Source: Hyphomicrobium sp. | Lineage (GTDB): Bacteria > Pseudomonadota > Alphaproteobacteria > Rhizobiales > Hyphomicrobiaceae | Assembly (NCBI GenBank): GCA_002928955.1 | Contig: PERT01000022.1 | Coordinates: 1 to 51,566, forward strand | DNA: 51,566 nucleotides | Direction of reading: 5' to 3' | Shown here: piece by piece, positions 27,540 to 36,987 of the stretch | Position numbering within the stretch: the first letter of the stretch is position 1 | Layout: the number at the start of each line of letters is the position of its first letter | Notes under the pieces: generated by a model | What the model was told of the DNA's origin: nothing | Database searches by the model: none | Seen by the model: the letters and a program-made list of their open reading frames with translations, nothing else | Made by a program: the position numbers and the translations under genes

Positions 27540-28532
27540 TCACGCCCGCAGCCGCGGCAGCTCTGCTTCCAGATCCGGATTCGCCCTTTGGTCGAGCGCC
27601 GTGATGTGGGCCAGCAGCGCCGCCTCACCGAGCCGGTCAGGCTGACCGCGGGCCAACCGGCCGGCGAGCCAGTGGGCATCCGCCTCGAGTATCGGCTCGT
27701 GAGTGATGATCGCGATCCGCTGCCTTTCTAGGCGCGACAGTGCCTGCTCCTCCACCGTCTCCGCGCGATAGGCCGCGATAACGCCCGAACATCGCATCGT
27801 CAATTTTGTAAGCAGCACGGCTGGCGGCGGGTGGCCGGCAAAGTCGATCGCGGTCGACGGCGCGAAGGCGTGTTCGCGGGTCGGAATCGCATGGCCGGAG
27901 GCGGTCATCGCGAGATCGGCCACCACCTTCACGATGAGCTCGGTCCACGCGGCATTGGGCACCGTGATCGCGTCGTGAATATCGAACAGCACCTCGGCCT
28001 CCGCGCGGGACAGCGCGACGTGTCCGCCGCTGCCGAATGCGTAGAGCACGCGGCGCGCGAGTTCCACCTCACCGTCCGTGATCGTGCCGGCATCGGCGGG
28101 GATTTCAGCGCGCAGCGGGCCTGTGCCACTGTTCACCGCGGCCAGAACCTGATCGAGCGCGAGTTGCGACAAACTGGCAGGCGCCCAACGCGCCGTACCA
28201 AGGACATTGAGCAACAAGGCTACTCCGGTCTTGGTTGCGATGTGTCCTTCGGGGCAGATCTGGTCTCTCAGCCACTCTGCGTTCGACGCCGTCAGATAGC
28301 CTTCTGGTGCGGCGTGATGGACGATGTATTCGGTGACGGCGTCGACGAAGAACGGCGACCACGCCGGGCCTTGGCCACCGCACGTCTCGTTCAGCGCACA
28401 CAGTGCCTCGGCCTCGCTGGCGGCGACCGCGCCTTCCGACCCGAACAAACGTTTGAGGCGGATCACGTCCTGGTCGTCGATGCGGCCGCGCGAGATGATC
28501 GCAGCAAACGGAAATGTCCGGTCGTGACCCAT
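27540..28532 (-). CDS. Conserved hypothetical protein with internal duplication
   Basis: A 330-residue protein with no signal peptide or membrane segment. Two segments resemble each other: RIDDQDVIRLKRLFGSEGAV / SEAEALCALNET (about 17-52), and TDGEVELARRVLYAFGSGGH / SRAEAEVLFDIHDA (about 150-188). Each is followed by a WxxFFVDAVTEYI or WTELIVKVVADLAM helix. The C-terminus has a Leu-rich helical part with ALSRLERQRIAIITHEPIL. I think it is a conserved hypothetical family of Hyphomicrobiales without a known role. The start ATG 28532 is the only early one. Confidence 0.68.
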   Translation of the reverse strand: MGHDRTFPFAAIISRGRIDDQDVIRLKRLFGSEGAVAASEAEALCALNETCGGQGPAWSPFFVDAVTEYIVHHAAPEGYLTASNAEWLRDQICPEGHIATKTGVALLLNVLGTARWAPASLSQLALDQVLAAVNSGTGPLRAEIPADAGTITDGEVELARRVLYAFGSGGHVALSRAEAEVLFDIHDAITVPNAAWTELIVKVVADLAMTASGHAIPTREHAFAPSTAIDFAGHPPPAVLLTKLTMRCSGVIAAYRAETVEEQALSRLERQRIAIITHEPILEADAHWLAGRLARGQPDRLGEAALLAHITALDQRANPDLEAELPRLRA

Positions 28533-28976
28533 GGCCAGCTCGCTGTCTTGAAAAACTGGATGTCTTGGAGACCTGAGCCTAAGGTCGGCATGCTTACCTA
28601 ATTCTTAAGTTCTCAGCTCGCTGGCGGCATCGACCGCTGGACACGCCCACGATGATGCCCCTGAGACACATCACCCCCTTCCTCCGTCGCTACCCGGCTT
28701 CGTTTTCAGCCGACGCAGTGAATGTTCCAACACCCTGAATGTCACTGCGGCGCTGTCCCGGCTCTTCTGTCCGCACGGAGCGCGGCTCCGCCTCTCCTCC
28801 CGTCGGGCGAGGTCGACAGCGCCACAACAGTTCGGCTTTGCTGAATATTCGGCAATCCGCGCCCGGTGAGGGGGTCTGTCACTCCTGCAATGCAGCCGTC
28901 ACCCCCTCCGCACCCTTTTCCTCCCCAAGCGGGCAAGGGTGAATGCGCCTAGAAAAGACGTCGCCACTGCACCAAT
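28533..28976. other. Intergenic region, no gene seen
   Basis: Short overlapping ORFs on both strands near 28740-28940 look like chance reading frames and lack family features. No repeat or operator stands out. The right end leads into the terminator of the next minus-strand gene. Confidence 0.5.
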
Positions 28977-29008
28977 CGAAAATGGGCCGCCCGCGGGGGC
29001 AGCCCATT
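28977..29008 (-). terminator. Rho-independent terminator
   Basis: On the minus strand AATGGGC.GCCC / GGGC.GCCCATT with a 4-nt loop is followed by TTTTC. It begins 45 nt after the stop at 29054 and ends the transcript of the charged helical protein gene. Confidence 0.8.
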
Positions 29009-29053
29009 CCGAACCTGAGGCGCGTCTGCGGCTTCAGCCGTTCAATCCGTCCG

Positions 29054-29470
29054 TTACCACCAGCGGCTATACCAGCGACGCTCGCCATATCCGTAGTCGT
29101 TGTTGGCATTTCGGCCACCCCAGCCACCGTAGCGGCTCCAACGGTTGTGGCGCGTTTCGCCGTCATGCTTTTCAGCGCGGATGTTTCGGCTCGCACGGTT
29201 CTGCTCGGCTTCGAGGCGGGCGCGCTCCTCGCGGGTGACGCGGCCATCGCGCTCGGCGTGGCGCTCGAGGGCAGCGATGCGATCCTGCTCGGCCTTGAGG
29301 CGTGCGGCTTCCTCTCGGGTCAGCGAGCCATTGCGCAACCCATCGCGGATGCGCTCAGCCTGGCGTGCCTGGCGCTCATCGACGCGATCGGCAAATGCAG
29401 GGACAGCGGCGCCAGCAAGCGCGACAGTCAAGGCAACGGCGGCGAGTGCTGTGGTGATCGACTTCGACAT
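29054..29470 (-). CDS. Small secreted, charged helical protein (family member 2)
   Basis: A 138-residue protein with a signal peptide (MSKSITTALAAVALTVALAG, cut after AFA). The mature part has the same unit pattern as the 4714-5067 protein: ERIRDGLRNGSLTREEAARL followed by LERHAERDGRVTREERARLEAEQ. It adds a C-terminal tail rich in Trp, Tyr, Gly and Arg (RWSRYGGWGGRN, GERRWYSRWW). ATG 29470 is chosen for the signal peptide. The gene has its own terminator. The function is unknown; it is probably in the periplasm or envelope. Confidence 0.75.
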   Translation of the reverse strand: MSKSITTALAAVALTVALAGAAVPAFADRVDERQARQAERIRDGLRNGSLTREEAARLKAEQDRIAALERHAERDGRVTREERARLEAEQNRASRNIRAEKHDGETRHNRWSRYGGWGGRNANNDYGYGERRWYSRWW

Positions 29471-29849
29471 GGTGTGTTTCCTCTCCGTAGGGCGCCAGCG
29501 CCTTGCTGGCCTCAACCATGAGCCACAATGCCACCCGCGCTTTGAACTCATTCTGAATGTGCCGAGCAGCAGCCGTTCATGTTCAAGTCGCCGTTCTCAG
29601 GAGGGCTTTTTGACGCGTTTTAAGACCAAAATCTGCAGACCGAGCCGCGACCCCGTCCACAATTGCCTGGCCACTCACTCCAGCCCAATTGGCAGTCGGT
29701 CGTAGTCCGTACCCCTCACATTTCGCCGAGCGGACTTCGGTGCGCGGCGGCTTTCGGCGAATTGTCGCTTTGCGCGAGGGGTCGCGAGCCTGTCGGGGGG
29801 CTGATCCGCCTGCCACTGCGGCCGTGCCTCACTTGCGGTCGGACCGCAA
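29471..29849. other. Intergenic region, no gene seen
   Basis: This lies between the charged helical protein and the DUF808 gene. I find no supported gene, repeat or clear regulatory site. Its left end should hold the promoter of the minus-strand gene at 29470. Confidence 0.45.
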
Positions 29850-30788
29850 TCAATGGCCGATGAAAGGCCCGGAAATGCGTGCCACGATCCAACCGACTGC
29901 GGCGCCGGCCAGACCGGCGGCGAAGGCGTCGATCAGCCACGTAACCACACCTGACAGCGGGCCGAACACGCGGCCGGCGCTTGCCGCCAGATCATGGATC
30001 ACATGCGGAACAGCGCCGAGGCCGTAGTCGGCCAGTCCGTGAAGGACGATACCGCCACCGACCCACAGCATGGCGAACATCCCGACGATGCCGAGCCACT
30101 TCAGGAAGCGCGGCATGGCTTGGACGATGCCACGTCCGAACGAGCGGACAATCGGCGTGCTGCCATCTTTCGCGAGATAGAAGCCAAAGTCGTCGGCCTT
30201 CACGATCAGCGCCACCGCGCCGTAGACCGCCCCGGTCACAAGGAAAGCAACGAGCGCCAATGTCAGCGCCTTGCCGACCAAGTCCGGCAACGTCAGCGAA
30301 GCAAGCGTCAGCGCCATGATCTCGGCCGACAGGATGAAATCGGTGCGAATGGCGCTCGCGACCTTCGCGTCCTCGACGGCCTTGGGATCGCCATTCTGCA
30401 TTTCGGCCGCTTTCGGGGACGCCGCAGCCGCAGGCATCAGCAGCTCAAGCAGCTTCTCATAGCCCTCGAAACAGAGGTAGGCACCACCGGCCATCAGCAA
30501 CGGCGTTATGCTCCACGGCGCAAACGCGGTCAGCAGAAGGGCCGCTGGCAGCAGGTAGAGCAACTTGTTCTTGATCGACCCCCAGGCGATACGGCCGATG
30601 ATCGGCAGCTCGCGCTCGGGCGCCAATCCCGTAACGTAACGTGGCGTGACGGCGGCGTCGTCGATAACGATCCCGGCCGCGTTCTTGCTGGCCTTGACCG
30701 CCTGCACTGCAACGTCGTCGAGTGATGCGACGGCCGTTTTGGCAATCGCCGCGATATCGTCCAGCAACGCGAAAAAGCCTGAAATCAT
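29850..30788 (-). CDS. DUF808 (YedI-like) membrane protein
   Basis: A 312-residue inner-membrane protein. The start MISGFFALLDDIAAIAKTA is the classical beginning of the DUF808/YedI family. The rest shows DDAAVTPRYVTGLAPERELPII, then KNKLLYLLPAALLL and FEGYEKLLELL, followed by several hydrophobic segments. The C-terminal region includes GIVGMFAMLWVGGGIVLHGLADYG. Function is unknown. ATG 30788 is used; the frame is open further upstream, but that part is not family-like. Confidence 0.9.
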   Translation of the reverse strand: MISGFFALLDDIAAIAKTAVASLDDVAVQAVKASKNAAGIVIDDAAVTPRYVTGLAPERELPIIGRIAWGSIKNKLLYLLPAALLLTAFAPWSITPLLMAGGAYLCFEGYEKLLELLMPAAAASPKAAEMQNGDPKAVEDAKVASAIRTDFILSAEIMALTLASLTLPDLVGKALTLALVAFLVTGAVYGAVALIVKADDFGFYLAKDGSTPIVRSFGRGIVQAMPRFLKWLGIVGMFAMLWVGGGIVLHGLADYGLGAVPHVIHDLAASAGRVFGPLSGVVTWLIDAFAAGLAGAAVGWIVARISGPFIGH

Positions 30789-30987
30789 GGAGCATCCATC
30801 GAGCGCAATGAACCGGCGGCTCGGCACCGCCTCGAATTTGCAATCACAAGACTCACTAGGCGGGGCCCGGAGACCAGAGGGGGCGACGCGACGCAAGACC
30901 AGGATAGATTACGTCCGAAGCGTGGAGCGGCGGTTAACTCCGGCCGCCGGGACGGACACTCGACGCTGGTCGGCCGGTCACGCCGTC

Positions 30988-31770
30988 TCAGAAGCGCGGC
31001 TTTAAGCCCGTTAACTTCCAATCGAAACCCGTGAAGCTCAACTCGGCGGTGATATCCGGCTCTTTGGCGGCGGCGTCCTTGGCAACGCCGACGTACATTC
31101 CAAGCGGTCCGTTGAACCCGTAGGTCTTGATGTTGCCAATCCCAAAGCTTTGCGCCGCGGACTTGCCGTCAGACTTTCCATCGGGTTTGGCCACCGGCTC
31201 CCCCTCCGGCCTGCCGGTGATATCCGTAACCGGAGATTTTTTGCCACCACCCAGCAGGCCCCCGAGCTTGTCGAGACCACCGGCTGCGCCGCCGATCCCT
31301 TTGGTCAGATCGCCGAGGCCAGCTCCACCGGCACCGCCGCCGCCAGCCCCGCCGAGTCCGCCCAGGATTCCTGTAAGCCCACCTGCCTTGCCCATCTGCT
31401 CGGCGAGGATCTTCGCCACAGCATCCTTCACCGTTCCGCCATCCTGATAGATGCGGATCACGTTTTCAGCGGTCACGAGCGTGGCAACGGCGCGATCGGT
31501 GATCTGCGGCACGAGCTGCTTTTTCAGGTCGCTACCGAGCACCAGCCCGCCTGGACCAGCCTTGGCGAGCGCCTCGCCCAACCGCTTCTCCACCTCGACA
31601 CTCACCGCCGGCTTCAAGGATGCGCGCACTTTGTCGAAGTCGACTTTGCTTCCGAGGGTCGTGGCATCGCCGTCCTTCAGCGCCGACTGAATCTGCCAGC
31701 CGGCGAGCGCGGGCCAAGCCACCCAGAACCCAAGTGCCGCGATGACTGCGAGCACGATGATCCGCCGCAT
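30988..31770 (-). CDS. DUF2939 protein
   Basis: A 260-residue protein with one N-terminal hydrophobic segment (MRRIIVLAVIAALGFWVAWP). The DUF2939-like segment AWPALAGWQIQSALKDGDATTLGSKVDFDKVRASLK follows at about 18-53. A Gly-rich linker (about 125-165) and a C-terminal region (YGFNGPLGMYVG, TAELSFTGFDWKLTGLKPRF) complete it. GGAGG 7 nt before ATG 31770 decides the start. It is anchored in the inner membrane or exported. Function is unknown. Confidence 0.84.
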   Translation of the reverse strand: MRRIIVLAVIAALGFWVAWPALAGWQIQSALKDGDATTLGSKVDFDKVRASLKPAVSVEVEKRLGEALAKAGPGGLVLGSDLKKQLVPQITDRAVATLVTAENVIRIYQDGGTVKDAVAKILAEQMGKAGGLTGILGGLGGAGGGGAGGAGLGDLTKGIGGAAGGLDKLGGLLGGGKKSPVTDITGRPEGEPVAKPDGKSDGKSAAQSFGIGNIKTYGFNGPLGMYVGVAKDAAAKEPDITAELSFTGFDWKLTGLKPRF

Positions 31771-32034
31771 GTAAGCCTCCACCCGTTTTTTCGCGTGCAC
31801 CCGTTACTTCACTCTCACCGGGCACCCATTGAGGTGTTAGCGGCTTGTCTGGCGCGCGTCAGCAGCAAACTCGGTTCCCCTATGCGACAGAAAAAATGCA
31901 ATTGTTCAACCGAGCCAGCCCCGCACCACGACGGAGAAACCGCGCCGGAAGAGGCTTCCAGCGCGGCCTCAGAATGCCGGCAACGGGTGCGAAGGGGGGA
32001 CTGCCGGCAGACTTACCTCAAGGAACTGTTATCG

Positions 32035-32325
32035 TTACTTCTTCTTGGCTGCGCATGCCTGTAGATCCTGGTCACGCTTCTGGGCCGCGGCCTTCCACAC
32101 GTCGGGGGCGACGCTCGCGCACCAGGTGGTATGGGCCTTGATGTCCATGCTCCAGGCATCGCCCTTGAATTCACACTTTAATTTGTCGTTTTCCTGCTGC
32201 TGCTTCAAGGCCGTGGTCGCGTACCACTGACAGTTGGCCTGGGCGTTGGCGGCGGCCGGGTGGAACGTGCCCGCGCCGAAAACGGCAAGCAGCGAAAGGG
32301 CTAAGCACGTCCGATTGGTCGACAT
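32035..32325 (-). CDS. Small secreted protein with four cysteines
   Basis: A 96-residue protein with a signal peptide (about 1-29, cut after ANA). The mature part has four Cys: CQWYATTALKQQQENDKLKC, WCASVAPDVWK, and ACAAKKK at the end. Two disulfides are likely. The region is mostly helical and Gln/Lys-rich. GAGGTG before ATG 32325 decides the start; the longer ORF does not look coding. I believe it is a conserved hypothetical of Hyphomicrobiales. Function is unknown. Confidence 0.72.
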   Translation of the reverse strand: MSTNRTCLALSLLAVFGAGTFHPAAANAQANCQWYATTALKQQQENDKLKCEFKGDAWSMDIKAHTTWCASVAPDVWKAAAQKRDQDLQACAAKKK

Positions 32326-32700
32326 TGATCTCACCTCTGAAGCGGCAACCCGGAACGCCGGGCTGCCTTTTATTACTCCGAACCGGCCCTCCGGCAAGCG
32401 CCGCTCGTGGGCTGGTCTGTCGTCTGCCGTCCGGCCTCTACTTCCCGACTGCGTCCATCTTGAAACCGAAATTACAGTCGCGACCATGAACCCGGACTGA
32501 ATACAACCGTTGCCCACCGTTCACTTGCCGTACTCCGCTCAGGGCCCAGGCATGAATCCCAGGGTACCCGCCCCAAGACCCCATGTGTTTCACGCCGTGG
32601 GTTTGGCCGAATACTGGGGATCATGCCGGATTGTAGCGGCACAAGGTGTCAGGAATCGCGTTACCTCAAGTTCCACTTGTTTAAGGATGCCCTTCCCGAC
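32326..32700. other. Divergent intergenic region secreted protein / recQ
   Basis: This should contain the promoters of both genes. No further gene, repeat or operator is evident. Confidence 0.4.
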
Positions 32701-34644
32701 ATGGCGGCTCTCGCGAAGAAGTCACCGGCAAAAGGCGGCCGGCAGCAGTTCGAACCCGTAAAGCCCGAGCGTGGCCATTCCAAGTCTGCCGCTTCCGGCC
32801 TCCAGCCGACCATGGCCGATGCCCAGCGCGTGTTGGAAAGCGTGTTTGGATACAAGAGCTTCCGTTCGCATCAGGCGCATATTATTCAATCGTTGATCGA
32901 CGGTCGCGATGTACTCGCGTTGATGCCGACCGGCGGCGGCAAATCGCTGTGCTACCAGATCCCGGCGCTGATCCGGACCGGCACGGGTATCGTGGTCTCC
33001 CCGCTCATTGCCCTGATGCATGATCAAGTCGGCGCGCTCGAGGCTGCCGGCGTCACCGCCGCCTTCCTCAATTCCGGCCAAACCCGCGAGGAGCAGCAGT
33101 CCGTCGAGTGGGCGCTGAAATCAGGCACGCTCGATTTGCTCTACGTCGCGCCAGAACGACTTCTTCAGGACCGTACCCTCGCCCTACTCGACCGCGTGAA
33201 GATTGCGCTGTTTGCAATCGACGAGGCGCACTGCGTCTCGCAGTGGGGACACGACTTCCGACCCGAGTACCGCCAGCTTCGCGCCCTCGCCGAACGTTAC
33301 CCGGCTGTGCCGCGCATCGCGCTCACCGCCACCGCGGACGACCGCACGCGTGAGGAGATTGCCGCCGAACTCTCTCTCGCCGACGCCGAACGCTACATCG
33401 CGAGCTTCGACCGCCCCAACATCCGCTACACCATCGCCGAGACCGGCTCGCTCAGCGCCCGCGATCGCCTCTGGCAATTCATTTCGCTGGAGCACCCCAA
33501 GGACGCCGGGATCGTCTACTGCCTGTCACGAAAATCCGTCGACGAGACTGCCGCCTGGCTGCAGTCGAAGGGCCGCCGCGCGCTTGCCTACCACGCCGGC
33601 CTCGCGCCCGATCTCCGGCGCAAGGCTCAGGATGCTTTCCTCACCGAGGACGGCCTCATCGTCGTCGCCACGATAGCTTTCGGCATGGGCATCGACAAAC
33701 CAGATGTCCGCTTCGTCGCCCATCTCAACTTGCCGAAATCCATCGAAGCCTACTACCAGGAGACTGGCCGCGCCGGCCGCGACGGCGAGCCCGCCAACGC
33801 CTGGATGTCCTACGGCCTCGGCGACGTTGTCCAGCTCCGTCAATGGATCGCCCAGGGCGACGGCTCCGACGCCTTCAAGCAGGTGCAGCGTTCAAAGCTC
33901 GACGCGCTGATTGGTCTCGCCGAAATGCCTGGCTGCCGCCGCCAGGCGTTGCTCTCCTACTTCGGCGAACGCCTCGAAAAGCCGTGCGGCAATTGCGACA
34001 ACTGCCTGACCCCGCCTGATACCACCGACGGTACGGTCATGGCGCAAAAGGCACTATCGGCCGTCTACCGCACCGGGCAGCGGTTCGGCGCCGGCTACGT
34101 CATCGACATCCTGATGGGCAAGGCCGAGGAACGCTGCATCCGCCTCTCGCACGACCGGCTTGCCGTGTTCGGCATCGGCAAAGATACGTCGGCAGACCGC
34201 TGGCGCGCGCTGTTCCGTCAGTTGACCGCGCTCGGTTATTTGACAGGCGACGACCAGGGCCACGGTACGCTTCAATTGACCGACAAGGCCCGTCCGTTGC
34301 TGCGCGGCGAGGAGACGTTCCACCTCCGCACCGAACGGGTCCCCGACAAGCGATTGAAATTGCGCGCGAAGGAGAATAAGTCCGTCGGCACTCCCAACGC
34401 TTCCGTGGCAGTCGCCGACCAGCCGCTCTATCTCGCGCTCCGCGCACTTCGAACCAAGCTCGCCGCGGACGCCAGACTGCCACCCTACGTCATATGCCAC
34501 GACAAGACTCTGATTGAACTCGCCGAGAAGCGGCCCAGGGATGAACAGGCGCTGTCCAGCATAACAGGCCTCGGCACCAGCAAGATAGCTCGCTACGGCC
34601 GCGCCCTCCTCGACACGATCGCCGGCTTCGAGGCGGGAGCGTAG
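32701..34644 (+). CDS. recQ: ATP-dependent DNA helicase RecQ
   Basis: A 647-residue superfamily 2 helicase. It unwinds DNA 3' to 5' in recombination and repair. Walker A is [10 protein letters not shown] (Lys81), and motif II is [17 protein letters not shown]. Helicase C-terminal motifs are [28 protein letters not shown] and [10 protein letters not shown]. The RecQ zinc site is formed by [12 protein letters not shown] ... CGNCDNC. A winged-helix (RQC) region and a C-terminal HRDC domain ([21 protein letters not shown], about 568-640) are present. The N-terminal 35 residues are basic and not conserved. ATG 32701 has AGGA 13 nt upstream; ATG 32812 is a later alternative. Confidence 0.95.
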   Translation: MAALAKKSPAKGGRQQFEPVKPERGHSKSAASGLQPTMADAQRVLESVFGYKSFRSHQAHIIQSLIDGRDVLALMPTGGGKSLCYQIPALIRTGTGIVVSPLIALMHDQVGALEAAGVTAAFLNSGQTREEQQSVEWALKSGTLDLLYVAPERLLQDRTLALLDRVKIALFAIDEAHCVSQWGHDFRPEYRQLRALAERYPAVPRIALTATADDRTREEIAAELSLADAERYIASFDRPNIRYTIAETGSLSARDRLWQFISLEHPKDAGIVYCLSRKSVDETAAWLQSKGRRALAYHAGLAPDLRRKAQDAFLTEDGLIVVATIAFGMGIDKPDVRFVAHLNLPKSIEAYYQETGRAGRDGEPANAWMSYGLGDVVQLRQWIAQGDGSDAFKQVQRSKLDALIGLAEMPGCRRQALLSYFGERLEKPCGNCDNCLTPPDTTDGTVMAQKALSAVYRTGQRFGAGYVIDILMGKAEERCIRLSHDRLAVFGIGKDTSADRWRALFRQLTALGYLTGDDQGHGTLQLTDKARPLLRGEETFHLRTERVPDKRLKLRAKENKSVGTPNASVAVADQPLYLALRALRTKLAADARLPPYVICHDKTLIELAEKRPRDEQALSSITGLGTSKIARYGRALLDTIAGFEAGA

Positions 34645-34759
34645 GTGGGCGTGTTGAATTCGTGCGAAAGTCGCGAGCCCAACCCGCAATAAACTCATTC
34701 GTTGTGGGTGAGCGTGGAGCATCTCACGACGGACATGCGGTCCAGCCTGCTAGGGTGAT

Positions 34760-34813
34760 GATCGGGAAGTCCGTTTCGTTCTTGCGGCGCTTTTGGAGAC
34801 GGACTTCGCGATC
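34760..34813. repeat. Hairpin after recQ
   Basis: Arms GAAGTCCGTTTC and GAGACGGACTTC (one mismatch), with outer GATCG/CGATC. The loop is about 18 nt. It lies 115 nt after the recQ stop, next to the degenerate remnant of element A2. It could end recQ transcripts, though no T tract follows. Confidence 0.6.
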
Positions 34814-34856
34814 TGCATCACACTAAATCGAATGGCCACTCGCTATATCATTGGGT

Positions 34857-34934
34857 TAGTGGGGCGTTCATCGCGCCTTAATTGACGCGCACGATGCCCC
34901 ACCCACCAGTCAATTGAGGCGCGACGCCCCACTA
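34857..34934 (-). repeat. 78-nt palindromic element B1 (copy of A1)
   Basis: Read on the minus strand this matches element A1 with only two differences (CCTC for CCTT in one arm, CAATT for CAATC in the other). The outer TAGTGGGGCGT / ACGCCCCACTA ends and the 4-nt ATGA/TCAT offset are kept. The flank also matches (CTAACCCAA..ATATAGC.AGTGGCC) for about 25 nt before similarity to A2 is lost. Its first three bases, TAG on the minus strand, are the stop codon of the small che-operon gene at 34932. Confidence 0.93.
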
Positions 34935-35336
34935 GGAGACCTTTAGGAGGCATTCCGCGTGGCTTGGATCGTCGAGAGGTTGGAGCAGTTCGAACTCTCC
35001 GTCTTCTACGGTGATCGAGGAACGAATGGAATTGCCGAGGAGAGCATTGCAGAGCCGCACCATCTTTATGCCTTCAGTATGCCGTTTGGCATCGACATGA
35101 CAGACCTCTGGCAGCGCCTTCGCGAGGCTGCCGATAAAGTCGGAAAGGTGACCGAGGCTCTGGTGCAGCCGGTCAAGGTCCTGAAACGTTGAAATGTGTT
35201 CCGGCCCCGCCGCTTTTGCTAGGTCGTAAGTGGCGACCTGCAAACGATCTGTGATCTTGGTCAGCTGCCCGATCTCGTCGGCGACCCGTTCGAGCAGAAC
35301 CTGCGCGTCGATCGTATCGGGAGTTGTCATTTTCAT
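34932..35336 (-). CDS. Small helical protein at end of che operon
   Basis: A 134-residue soluble protein with no recognised domain. It is mostly helical: LLERVADEIGQLTKITDRLQ and DLDRLHQSLGHLSDFIGSLAK. FQDLDRLHQ (51-59) contains an Asp-x3-Gln pattern (D55, Q59) that recalls the D-x3-Q catalytic motif of CheZ phosphatases, but the alignment is not exact. Its place, 17 nt after cheD, equals that of cheT in the Sinorhizobium che operon. It may therefore modulate CheY-phosphate or CheR. The stop codon is supplied by the palindromic element, which suggests that the C-terminus was altered by that insertion. Confidence 0.62.
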   Translation of the reverse strand: MKMTTPDTIDAQVLLERVADEIGQLTKITDRLQVATYDLAKAAGPEHISTFQDLDRLHQSLGHLSDFIGSLAKALPEVCHVDAKRHTEGIKMVRLCNALLGNSIRSSITVEDGEFELLQPLDDPSHAECLLKVS

Positions 35337-35353
35337 GGCCCCACACTCAATGC

Positions 35354-35908
35354 TTAGAATAGATCCAGGTCGCCAGCATTCGACTTGATGGCCACACTCG
35401 GCCGGAATGGGACTTCACGAGTTTCAGTCGGACTAATGAGGATTTGACGAACCCGACCACTGACGGGCCAGAATTGAATTCGTCGGCCATGCGCACCACC
35501 CAAACTGCCAAGTTTGGTGGCTATCCCTTCGACTTCGAGAAACCTTGCCGCGAAGCTGGCATTAAGGGAGCCGATGTCGGTCAGTCCTTCCATTGTGCGA
35601 CCACCGCCGAACAGCTTGGCTTCCAGCCGATCACGGCGTGCACCTTCACGCAAGAGTCCGTTGATGAGCAACTCCATGAGGTGCACACCGACGTAGTCGT
35701 TGCGCGGCGTCCGCGGATCATCGAAGTTGCCGGGCAGCAGGAAATGATTGATGCCTCCGACGCCTGCCAACGGATCCCGAATGCAGGCTGCCACGCACGA
35801 CCCGAGTATTGTCGTGACGACGACGTTCGGATCATTGCTGACGTAAAATTCGCCTTGGAAGAGGTTCACCTTCCGGCTGCCATCGGCTGACGCGCTCTCC
35901 ATGTTCAC
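35354..35908 (-). CDS. cheD: Chemoreceptor glutamine deamidase CheD
   Basis: A 184-residue enzyme that deamidates receptor glutamines and may dock to other chemotaxis proteins. Catalytic Cys38 is in TTILGSCVAACI and His55 in GGINHFLLP. The LEAKLFGGG strand and IGSLNASFAARFLE follow. The C-terminus is extended beyond the core domain. ATG overlaps the cheB stop by 4 nt. The start MNMESASADGS includes a second ATG two codons later. Confidence 0.92.
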   Translation of the reverse strand: MNMESASADGSRKVNLFQGEFYVSNDPNVVVTTILGSCVAACIRDPLAGVGGINHFLLPGNFDDPRTPRNDYVGVHLMELLINGLLREGARRDRLEAKLFGGGRTMEGLTDIGSLNASFAARFLEVEGIATKLGSLGGAHGRRIQFWPVSGRVRQILISPTETREVPFRPSVAIKSNAGDLDLF

Positions 35909-36987
35909 CCCAGCTTACCGGTAACGGCTTTGGCCCTCGATGGCCGGCCATCCGCTGGCTCCGGCGTCGAAATGGCCTGATACGTCAATTTGTGAAGGGG
36001 CAACTGGATGTTTGCGGCACCAATCTCAAAGGCAGCTCGAGGCATGCCGTAGACTACGCTGGTGGACTCGTCCTGAACGACTGTGTGGGCCCCTGCTTGG
36101 CGCATTTCCAGGAGTCCTTCCGCGCCGTCCTTGCCCATCCCGGTCAGAAGTACGCCTGCTGCGTCGGCACCGTAAACACGGACAACGGAACGGAAAAGGA
36201 CGTCGACCGAAGGGCAGTGGTGGTTTACGCGCTCAGCGGTTTTAAGCACGCACCGCTTCTCGCGTGTTCCGGCAACCTCGAGGTGGGCATCGCCACCGGG
36301 CGCCAGGTAGACCTTGCCCGGTGCCAGCACCGCGCCGCTTGTGGCTTCAATGACTTCCGGGGCACACATCCGATTAAGCCTCTGTGCAAAAGAGGTCGTG
36401 AAGAGAGGAGGCATATGCTGCACGATCACCGTTGGAGCGCAGTCTGCCGGAAAGCCTCCAATCACTGAAAGAAGCGCCTCCACGCCACCCGTCGACGCGC
36501 CGATCGCGATGAGCGATGGTCCACTCGCCGCAAGAGCAGTCGAGCGCTGTTGCGGGACATGCTGTGGCGTCGAGATGCGCGCAGCTTGAGTGCTGACATT
36601 GGCCCTCGAAGCGATGCGGATCCGCTCGGGAAGCTCGCAGAATGAGTCCTCATTGCCCGGGCATGGTTTTTCTATGCAGTCGAGTGCTCCGCCTTCGAGC
36701 GCGCGTATGGTCACGTCGGCGCCGCGTCGCGTTAGCGTCGAGATGATCAACACGGGCATGGGTCGCAGCCTCATGATCTTCTCGAGGAAACTCAAGCCAT
36801 CCATACGCGGCATCTCGATGTCGAGGGTAATGACATCGGGATTGAGCCGCTTGATGGCTTCCCGGGCATCGATCGGATCGACGGCCTCGCCCACAACCTC
36901 GATGTCGGGCGCCCTGGCGACAGCCTGTCGGATCAATGCCCGAATTGTTGGCGAATCATCGACGATGAGAAGACGTATCATTTTCAT
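35905..36987 (-). CDS. cheB: Chemotaxis methylesterase CheB
   Basis: A 360-residue response regulator. The receiver domain (about 1-125) has IVDDSPTIRALI and the phospho-acceptor in LDIEMPRMDG. A Gln-rich linker precedes the esterase domain (about 165-350). Its Ser is in IGASTGG, the His in VQHMPP and the Asp in LLTGMGKDGAEG. GKVYLAPGGDAH and YGMPRAAFEIGAA complete it. Phosphorylated CheB removes methyl groups from receptor glutamates. It overlaps both neighbours by 4 nt. Confidence 0.95.
   Translation of the reverse strand: MKMIRLLIVDDSPTIRALIRQAVARAPDIEVVGEAVDPIDAREAIKRLNPDVITLDIEMPRMDGLSFLEKIMRLRPMPVLIISTLTRRGADVTIRALEGGALDCIEKPCPGNEDSFCELPERIRIASRANVSTQAARISTPQHVPQQRSTALAASGPSLIAIGASTGGVEALLSVIGGFPADCAPTVIVQHMPPLFTTSFAQRLNRMCAPEVIEATSGAVLAPGKVYLAPGGDAHLEVAGTREKRCVLKTAERVNHHCPSVDVLFRSVVRVYGADAAGVLLTGMGKDGAEGLLEMRQAGAHTVVQDESTSVVYGMPRAAFEIGAANIQLPLHKLTYQAISTPEPADGRPSRAKAVTGKLG

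Noticed and set aside
28739-28942. Short ORFs on both strands
   Set aside because: Ser/Arg/Gly-rich chance frames without ribosome site or family features.
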